Source: Roseiarcus sp035656495 | GTDB lineage: Bacteria > Pseudomonadota > Alphaproteobacteria > Rhizobiales > Beijerinckiaceae | Length of the DNA stretch: 5,691 bases | NCBI GenBank assembly: GCA_035656495.1 | Contig: DASRSL010000088.1 | Span: 1-5,691, forward strand | Reading direction: 5' to 3' | Shown: piece by piece, positions 1 to 5,691 of the stretch | Layout of the letters: each line of letters opens with the position of its first letter | Numbering within the stretch: the first letter of the stretch is position 1 | Made by a program: the position numbers and the translations under genes | The notes under the pieces: model-generated | Told to the model about the DNA's origin: nothing | The model's database searches: none | Seen by the model: only the letters and a program-made list of their open reading frames with translations

Positions 1-456
1 ATTCAGTTCCTGCCGTTCCACAGCAGCTTCATTGTGTGGACGCAGCGAGGCGCGCTGCTTGCCGACCTGGTCCTGATCTGGTGGCTGTGGCGCAAGATCC
101 TTTCGGGGCGAGAGCCTGGCCGGTACTTGGGGCCCCGCTTGCTCTGGGCGGTCGCCGGTCTGGCCTTCACCCTCGGCGCGTTCGTGTTCTCATGGACGAT
201 CGCGACCTTTCCGGGCGAATGGCAGGAAGAGGCCTTGGCGACGTGGCGATTCGCTCCTGTGAGGCAGGCATCGGCCCGAGCGGACGACAATCCGGCTGGG
301 CCGCGGAGCTTGACCCCGGCGGAATGGACCGCGATCTTCCGCAATCAGGCCGCGCCCTTCGGGAATTGGGCGTTGACGAAAGCAGCGGCGCTGCATGAGG
401 CGATTTTCAATTCCGAGGTCAATCAAACCACGCTCCGCCGCTGGCTCCCGTTCTCC
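1..456 (+). pseudogene. Membrane part of a pentapeptide-repeat protein, 5' end outside window, truncated at 3' end
   Basis: Frame 1 is open from the first base, so the gene starts upstream. Two hydrophobic segments are visible, at about residues 17-34 and 47-69 counted from base 1, followed by the loop ATFPGEWQEE (68-77) and LHEAIFNSEVN (131-141). From memory of the family, this order (LPFH...WTQR, a WWLW helix, a FPGEW loop, LHE.LF..EV, then LPFS) is the region just before or within the pentapeptide-repeat domain of membrane proteins common in Rhizobiales. In those proteins the sequence continues into LVLPGF-type residues and then A(D/N)LXX repeats. Here the resemblance stops at LPFS (bases 445-456), where a palindromic repeat begins, and no pentapeptide repeats follow. 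I therefore call it a gene truncated by a repeat insertion or rearrangement. There is no stop codon, so translation would run into the DUF429 gene. The function of the intact family is not established. The family call is good but not certain without a search. Confidence 0.65.
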
Positions 457-545
457 AGACGAAGCAATCCATCGTCGGCTCCGGCGGCATGGATTGCTTC
501 CCCCCGGGCTTTTGACCCAGGGGTCGCTCGCAATGACGGGGAGCA
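451..545. repeat. Dispersed palindromic intergenic repeat (REP-like)
   Basis: A perfect 12-base inverted repeat, GAAGCAATCCAT (461-472) and ATGGATTGCTTC (489-500), flanks a 16-base GC-rich spacer and would form a strong hairpin. It is followed by CCCGGGCTTTTGACCC and by GTCGCTCGCAATGACGGG, ending near 540-545. Elements built from GCAATCC palindromes plus a GCTCGCAATGACG edge recur in intergenic regions of many Rhizobiales genomes; I recognise the type from memory. The outer borders are approximate. The element sits between the last recognisable residue of the pentapeptide-protein fragment and the DUF429 start. G/C at third codon positions of the through-reading frame falls to 24 of 40 codons in 457-576, against 33 of 40 at the window start and 36 of 40 after 577, so this stretch does not look like coding sequence. 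Confidence 0.8.
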
Positions 546-576
546 GAGATGGGCGCGCTCCGAGCGGCCAACTTCG

Positions 577-1410
577 ATGATCGATAGCCAAGGCTGGCGC
601 GCCGTCCTCGGCATCGACGCGGCGTGGACGGAAAGGCAGCCGAGCGGCGTCGCGCTGGCGGTCGAGGCGGAAGGCGGCTGGCGGCTGGCGGCGGTGGAAG
701 CCTCCTACGCCGGATTCCTCGCACGCGCTGGCTGCAAGGCGACGAGCGAGGCGCGGGCCCGCGGCGATAAACCGGACGCTGCCAAATTGCTCGACGCGGC
801 GCGGTCGATCTGCGGGCGGCCCGTCGATCTGATCGCGGTCGACATGCCGATGGCGCGCCATCCGATCGTCGGGCGCAGGCCCTGCGACAACCAGATCTCC
901 TCCAAGTTCGGCGCCGCGGGCGCTGCGACCCATTCGCCGAACGGAAATCGGCCGGGAAGGCTCAGCGACGCTTTGCGAGCCGCATTTGAAGCGGAAGGCT
1001 ATGCGCTTCGTACGCAGGATGAGTCTTCGCCCCTGGCCTATGGCCTTGTCGAGGTCTATCCCCACGCGGCGCTGATCCGATTCTTCGGCGAGAAACGTCG
1101 GCTGGAATACAAGGCGGGAAAGACGCTGACCTATTGGCCGAAGCTGTCCCGAGACGACCGTCGGGTCAAGCTACGAACCGTGTGGACGCGCATCGTCGAA
1201 GCGCTTGAGCAACGCATCGCCGGGGTCGCGGCGGCCCTTCCGCCGCCGGAGGTCGACGCGAATGGCTGGCGGCTCAAGGCCTACGAGGACAAGCTGGACG
1301 CGGTCGTCTGCGCGGCCGTCGCCATCACGGCGCTCGACGGCGAGGCGGAGGCCTGCGGCGACGGCGACGCCGCCATCTGGGTTCCGTGCGGCGACGCGAA
1401 GGGAGACTGA
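577..1410 (+). CDS. DUF429 family protein (predicted RNase H-fold nuclease)
   Basis: The 277-residue product matches the DUF429 layout along its length. It has GIDAAWT near the N-terminus (D14), an AVDMPMA strand (D89), VEVYPHAALIRFF (E159, H163), the YKAGKTLTYWPKLS linker, and a C-terminal helix KAYEDKLDAVVCA (D238, D241) ending in AAIWVPC. In this family the acidic residues on these elements are thought to form an RNase H-like metal site. Nuclease activity is a prediction, and the substrate is unknown. ATG 577 is chosen because it is the only in-frame ATG before the domain, it lies just ahead of the first conserved strand, and codon bias becomes gene-like there. Its Shine-Dalgarno is weak. 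The frame is also open upstream through the repeat into the pentapeptide-protein fragment, so a longer fused product cannot be excluded. A cysteine hydrolase gene follows 45 bases downstream in the same frame. Confidence 0.85.
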   Translation: MIDSQGWRAVLGIDAAWTERQPSGVALAVEAEGGWRLAAVEASYAGFLARAGCKATSEARARGDKPDAAKLLDAARSICGRPVDLIAVDMPMARHPIVGRRPCDNQISSKFGAAGAATHSPNGNRPGRLSDALRAAFEAEGYALRTQDESSPLAYGLVEVYPHAALIRFFGEKRRLEYKAGKTLTYWPKLSRDDRRVKLRTVWTRIVEALEQRIAGVAAALPPPEVDANGWRLKAYEDKLDAVVCAAVAITALDGEAEACGDGDAAIWVPCGDAKGD

Positions 1411-1455
1411 GGGCCTGGTCGTGGAACCTGCGCAGGCCGAACGAGTTCGCGCTCC

Positions 1456-2055
1456 ATGAGCGATCTGGCCCTCGGCGCAAACGCCGTGCATCTCTGCATC
1501 GACATGCAGCGCCTGTTCGCCGACGGCGGCCCATGGCCGATGCTGTGGATGACGCGCGTGCTTCCCAACGTGGTGCGGCTGGTCGAGCGCGCTCCGCAGC
1601 GCACAATATTCACCCGCTTCATCACGCCGGTTCGCGGGGACGACATGCCCGGCCGATGGCGCGCCTATTACGCCAAGTGGTCGAACGCCACCCGCGGCCG
1701 CCTGGATAGCGGACTCTTGGAGCTTATGCCGGCGCTGGCCCGGCATGCCCCGCCGGCCGCCGTGTTCGACAAGTGTGTCTATTCGGCCTTCGCCAATGGC
1801 GAGCTGCACCCGTTTCTGCGGCGGAAGGCGGTCGACACCCTTATCGTGTCGGGCTCGGAGACCGATGTCTGCGTGTTGTCGTCGGTGCTGCAGGCGGTCG
1901 ACCACGGCTACCGAATCGTGATCGCGCGCGACGGCGTTTGCAGTTCCTCGGACGAAAGCCATGACGCCATGCTCGATCTCTACAAACGCCGGTTCGCGGT
2001 GCAGATCGAGGTCGCGGAGGTCGATCAAATTCTTGACGCGTGGCGACCCGGCTGA
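1456..2055 (+). CDS. Isochorismatase-like cysteine hydrolase
   Basis: The 199-residue product has the length and fold signatures of the isochorismatase/nicotinamidase superfamily of cytosolic amide or ester hydrolases. The expected triad is present: D16 in CIDMQ, K106 in VFDKCVYSAF, and the nucleophile C139 in SGSETDVCVLSSV. The residue before ETDVCV is Ser, whereas many relatives read GVETDVC, a small departure near the usual cis-peptide. The substrate cannot be told from sequence; nicotinamide, isochorismate, ureido compounds and others all occur in this superfamily. ATG 1456 is effectively forced: the preceding DUF429 stop is in the same frame and no other start codon lies between. No strong Shine-Dalgarno precedes it, which suggests translation may depend on the upstream gene. 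The cupin gene begins 40 bases after its stop, so the two are probably co-transcribed. Confidence 0.9.
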   Translation: MSDLALGANAVHLCIDMQRLFADGGPWPMLWMTRVLPNVVRLVERAPQRTIFTRFITPVRGDDMPGRWRAYYAKWSNATRGRLDSGLLELMPALARHAPPAAVFDKCVYSAFANGELHPFLRRKAVDTLIVSGSETDVCVLSSVLQAVDHGYRIVIARDGVCSSSDESHDAMLDLYKRRFAVQIEVAEVDQILDAWRPG

Positions 2056-2078
2056 GATGTGGCGGCTTCGTCGCAAGC

Positions 2079-2087
2079 GAGGCGGGG
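2079..2087 (+). promoter_or_regulatory. Ribosome binding site deciding the cupin start
   Basis: The purine-rich GAGGCGGGG lies 8 bases before ATG 2096. It favours this start over the in-frame ATG at 2057, which sits one base after the cysteine hydrolase stop and would add 13 mostly basic residues unlike the cupin N-terminus. Confidence 0.5.
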
Positions 2088-2095
2088 CGCCGGCC

Positions 2096-2467
2096 ATGAT
2101 CCGAAGCGGCAATATTTTCGCCAATCTGCCGACTCGCCTGCCTCGGGAAGAGGCGACGGTGCTCGCCGAATGGCCGGGCGCGGTCGTTGAGCAGATCGTG
2201 TCGACCGGGCAGGCGAGCCCGCCCGGGTTCTGGTACGATCAGGACTGGACGGAGTGGGTGATCGTGCTCGCGGGCGCGGCGGGCCTCTCGATCGAAGGGG
2301 AGGACGGCCTGAGGATCCTTCGCCCCGGCGATTATCTCGAGCTTCCGCCTCATGTCCGCCACCGCGTCGAGTGGACGGATCCGGACCGGCCGACCGTCTG
2401 GCTCGCGGTCCACTGGAAAAGCGGGGCAGGGCAGGGCGGCCCATCCGTTGGCCCAAACCTTGCGTAA
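2096..2467 (+). CDS. Small single-domain cupin protein
   Basis: The 123-residue product is a compact beta-barrel cupin. The first motif region is GFWYDQDWTEWVIVLAG (residues 44-60), where the classical HxH metal ligands are absent and E53 is kept. The second is RPGDYLELPPHVRHRVEW (76-93), with H86 and H89 as possible ligands. It is followed by the edge strand RPTVWLAVHWK. From memory, a widespread bacterial subfamily shares the FWYDQ..DEWV and PPH.RHRV.WT pattern with the same loss of HxH, so this is a family trait and not damage here. The last 15 residues are Gly/Pro-rich and less typical. No reaction can be assigned; metal-dependent catalysis or small-molecule binding are both possible. It follows the cysteine hydrolase closely on the same strand and is likely in its operon. 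An alternative start at 2057 is in frame but less likely. Confidence 0.85.
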   Translation: MIRSGNIFANLPTRLPREEATVLAEWPGAVVEQIVSTGQASPPGFWYDQDWTEWVIVLAGAAGLSIEGEDGLRILRPGDYLELPPHVRHRVEWTDPDRPTVWLAVHWKSGAGQGGPSVGPNLA

Positions 2468-2682
2468 GAATTTTTGCGCGCTCCCGCGAGCGGCGGCGCC
2501 GGCCAGAGACGTCCTGAGCCTCCCAGAGTTGTCGCCGACCGCCGCTCAGCCTCGGCTCACGGCGGCGAGCGCGCCCCACAGGGCCGCCGCCATTGTAGCC
2601 GCGCTCGATGAGCGCGGCGGCGCGGTCAGCGCGCCCACCAGCGGCGCCTCCCTTCGCTCCGCTTGCGGGGAGAAGAGCCTGT
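2468..2682. other. Gene-free stretch after the cupin gene
   Basis: No gene is recognised on either strand. A minus-strand frame ending at TGA 2546-2548 reads as a short Ala/Leu-rich, membrane-like string (LVGALTA, then MAAALWGALAAVS), which could be a decayed gene end but has no start and no recognisable family. A five-base stem at 2479-2492 lacks a following T-run, so it is not a standard terminator. From about 2645 the sequence begins to take on repeat-like character (small stem CCGC/GCGG at 2659-2668). Confidence 0.4.
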
Positions 2683-2704
2683 GGCCGGGCATCTTGACCC
2701 GGCC
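2683..2704. repeat. Perfect GC-rich hairpin, part of intergenic repeat cluster
   Basis: Arms GGCCGGG (2683-2689) and CCCGGCC (2698-2704) enclose an 8-base loop; one further A-T pair (2682/2705) extends the stem. It lies in the gap between convergent genes and resembles the GCCGGGTC-type palindromes found in intergenic repeats of GC-rich alphaproteobacteria. There is no T-run, so intrinsic termination is not supported. Confidence 0.6.
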
Positions 2705-2753
2705 ATGGCGCGAAGCGTCGGAGGGGCGACGGGGACCTCCACGCCTTGGCGTA

Positions 2754-2819
2754 GCCCCTCACCCCGGCCCTCTCCCCGCTCCGCGGGGCGAGGGTGCGCA
2801 CACTCAGCGGGCGAGGGGC
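2754..2819. repeat. Nested palindromic repeat (CCCTC...GAGGG type) between convergent genes
   Basis: The outer arms GCCCCTC (2754-2760) and GAGGGGC (2813-2819) are perfect inverted copies. Inside them, CCCTCTCCCCGC (2768-2779) pairs with GCGGGGCGAGGG (2783-2794) with one mismatch and a 3-base loop. This is the familiar form of a dispersed proteobacterial repeat in which CCCTCTCCCC and GGGGAGAGGG arms face each other. It ends one base before the stop codon of the minus-strand DUF4239 gene. Such elements can end transcription, stabilise mRNA 3' ends or bind nucleoid proteins; which applies here is not visible. Confidence 0.75.
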
Positions 2820-2820
2820 G

Positions 2821-3618
2821 TTATGAGCGCATCATGTCGGCGAGCGCGTTGCGCATCGACGTGCTCGGGATGCTGAAGAGGCCGCCGTAGGGAAGATCGA
2901 GGTCGACGATGACGAAGACGGCGACCGTGATCGAGATCGCCGACAGCGTGATGACGAGGATCGTCGCCGGATTGGCCGGCGCGGTGAGCCCGAGACTCGC
3001 GAACAGGATGACGAGCCACAGCACCAGCACCCAGTAGAAGGGCGGCGAGATCGATCCGCGCGCCCCCTCGATCACCCTCCAGCGCGCGTGGACGAGGTCG
3101 GAATACTGCTGCACGCACTCGGACAGCAGTCTCTGGCGCGGCAGGTCGTTCGGCTCCAGAGAATTGATTTCCCGCCCGACGTCGTTGATGATGTCGCCGA
3201 GGGCACGGCTCTCACCGGTCATCGGCATGTGCGAGACGTCCGGATATTTGACGCCGGCCGGAGGCTTCTCGTCCGGCCAAGTGCTCGCGATGACCGCCGC
3301 GACATAGGCGCGCAGCTGCTCGCGGATCTTGTCGGTCTCCGGGCCGTATTGGCGCAGGTATTCGTCGAGCTGGGCGAACTCGGCGGCGTATATCCCGCGG
3401 GCGTTGTAGGCCGAGTCGAAACCCGCCTTGACCGACGTCGTCAGAAGCCCGAGCACGATGGCGGTGAAGGTCACGAGCAGGTTGATCGTGACCTGCACGA
3501 GCTCGACCGAGTCGCGCGAGCGGTGCCGTTCGGGCAGGCGGGATCTGACGAAATGGCCCACGGCCGAGGCGGCCAGCAGCAGGGCGAGGAGCAGGACGAC
3601 GGAGCCTAGATCGAGCAT
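2821..3618 (-). CDS. DUF4239 (bestrophin-like) inner-membrane protein
   Basis: The 265-residue product has two N-terminal membrane helices (about 6-24 and 44-62), a soluble mostly helical segment (65-190), and two C-terminal helices (about 194-211 and 217-238). It ends in VIVDLDLPYGGLF (237-249), the signature tail of the DUF4239 family, which Pfam describes as bestrophin-like. The length and four-helix layout fit the family. Ion-channel activity is suggested only by the distant bestrophin resemblance and is not demonstrated. ATG 3618 is supported by a GGGGGA Shine-Dalgarno 10 bases upstream, and the first helix starts right after it. The gene follows the ABC exporter stop by 36 bases on the same strand, so the two are likely co-transcribed. 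Its stop codon abuts an intergenic palindromic repeat. Confidence 0.85.
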   Translation of the reverse strand: MLDLGSVVLLLALLLAASAVGHFVRSRLPERHRSRDSVELVQVTINLLVTFTAIVLGLLTTSVKAGFDSAYNARGIYAAEFAQLDEYLRQYGPETDKIREQLRAYVAAVIASTWPDEKPPAGVKYPDVSHMPMTGESRALGDIINDVGREINSLEPNDLPRQRLLSECVQQYSDLVHARWRVIEGARGSISPPFYWVLVLWLVILFASLGLTAPANPATILVITLSAISITVAVFVIVDLDLPYGGLFSIPSTSMRNALADMMRS

Positions 3619-3628
3619 GGGCCGCTTG

Positions 3629-3634
3629 TCCCCC
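3629..3634 (-). promoter_or_regulatory. Ribosome binding site of the DUF4239 gene
   Basis: On the minus strand GGGGGA lies 10 bases before ATG 3618, within the 36-base gap after the ABC transporter stop. A stronger GGAGG at 3640-3644 is 21 bases away, too far for normal use. Confidence 0.4.
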
Positions 3635-3654
3635 GGCGACCTCCGGCGCGACCC

Positions 3655-5445
<1,791 letters not shown>

Positions 5446-5453
5446 TGATCCCG

Positions 5454-5458
5454 TCCTT
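5454..5458 (-). promoter_or_regulatory. Ribosome binding site supporting a TTG start
   Basis: On the minus strand AAGGA lies 8 bases before TTG 5445, the only start codon available upstream of the first membrane helix of the ABC exporter. A second, stronger AAGGAGG at 5522-5528 is followed only by a TTG whose frame stops after three codons, so it probably has no gene. Confidence 0.6.
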
Positions 5459-5544
5459 CGCGGCGCCGGTCCGTCGACCCGCGTTTCGATTCACGCCGGC
5501 TATTGCGGCAATCGTCCCGCGCCTCCTTATCATTCGGGAGGGAA

Positions 5545-5691
5545 TTATGGAAATGGCGGCGTTTGGACGGTCACGCCTTTCTTCTTGCCGCCCTTCTCCT
5601 CCTCGAGCGCGGCGTGATACTTGCGCCGGATGTCGGCGAGGTCGACCGAGGGCGGCGGGAAGGCGAGCTTGAGCTCCGCCATCGTGTCCGC
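5545..5691 (-). CDS. C-terminal end of a probable PPK2-family polyphosphate kinase (partial)
   Basis: Only the last 48 residues and the stop (TAA at 5545-5547) lie in the window; the gene enters from the right edge. The fragment reads MAELKLAFPPPSVDLADIR, then RKYHAALEEE and a Lys/Gly-rich tail ending TPPFP. From memory, PPK2-family (polyphosphate:nucleotide phosphotransferase) proteins end with an L..L.L.(Y/F)P.P.VDL..I pattern after the catalytic core, which this fits. The Walker A, Walker B and lid motifs that would prove it are outside the window. If correct, the enzyme uses polyphosphate as phosphate donor for nucleotides in the cytosol. Its strong G/C third-position bias and normal stop argue that the reading frame is real. 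The ABC exporter starts 99 bases downstream on the same strand. No hairpin followed by a T-run and no clear promoter is seen in the gap, so read-through is possible. Confidence 0.5.
   Translation of the reverse strand, partial: ADTMAELKLAFPPPSVDLADIRRKYHAALEEEKGGKKKGVTVQTPPFP

Noticed and set aside
1171..2124. Minus-strand open frame (317 codons) across the DUF429 and cysteine hydrolase genes
   Set aside because: It is antisense to two recognisable genes and lacks family features.
2471..2492. T-run followed by a small hairpin just after the cupin stop
   Set aside because: The T-run precedes the stem on the plus strand, and on the minus strand the stem is followed by A residues, so it does not have the order of an intrinsic terminator.
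2546..2650. Minus-strand Ala/Leu-rich string that might be the end of a decayed transporter
   Set aside because: No start, no conserved motif and only about 30 residues; composition alone can produce such strings in GC-rich DNA. Kept as a note in the gene-free stretch.
5522..5528. Strong AAGGAGG Shine-Dalgarno-like site on the minus strand upstream of the ABC exporter
   Set aside because: The only start at suitable distance (TTG 5511) reads just three codons before a stop, and the exporter frame is closed at 5491-5493.

Overview
The window is GC-rich DNA with tight gene packing and strong G/C bias at third codon positions. It looks like an alphaproteobacterium of the Hyphomicrobiales type. 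The lineage is inferred from protein style and from dispersed palindromic repeats that resemble those common in that order. There are no RNA genes, CRISPR arrays or transposase genes in view.

Left part, plus strand (1-2467). The window opens inside a broken gene. Bases 1-456 encode the membrane part of a pentapeptide-repeat protein of the rhizobial type, but the reading frame runs into a palindromic repeat (about 451-545) where the pentapeptide domain should continue. The frame stays open through the repeat and joins in frame a DUF429 gene (real start most likely ATG 577). Two small enzymes follow in the same direction at short spacing: an isochorismatase-like cysteine hydrolase (1456-2055) and a single-domain cupin (2096-2467). 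The three genes could be one transcript; no shared pathway can be read from the sequence.

Middle (2468-2820). This 353-base gap separates convergent genes. Its first part holds no gene I recognise. Its second part is a cluster of GC-rich palindromes of the dispersed-repeat type, ending one base before the stop codon of the next gene.

Right part, minus strand (2821-5691). Read in transcription order, it contains the last 48 residues of a protein whose tail resembles PPK2-family polyphosphate kinases (5545-5691), then a complete ABC exporter half-transporter with fused membrane and ATPase domains, starting at TTG 5445 behind a good Shine-Dalgarno, then a DUF4239 (bestrophin-like) four-helix membrane protein 36 bases downstream. 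The exporter and the DUF4239 protein probably form an operon.

I do not see a convincing new multi-gene system. The most interesting point is the repeat-mediated junction at 451-577, which turns a truncated membrane-protein gene and a DUF429 gene into one uninterrupted reading frame.
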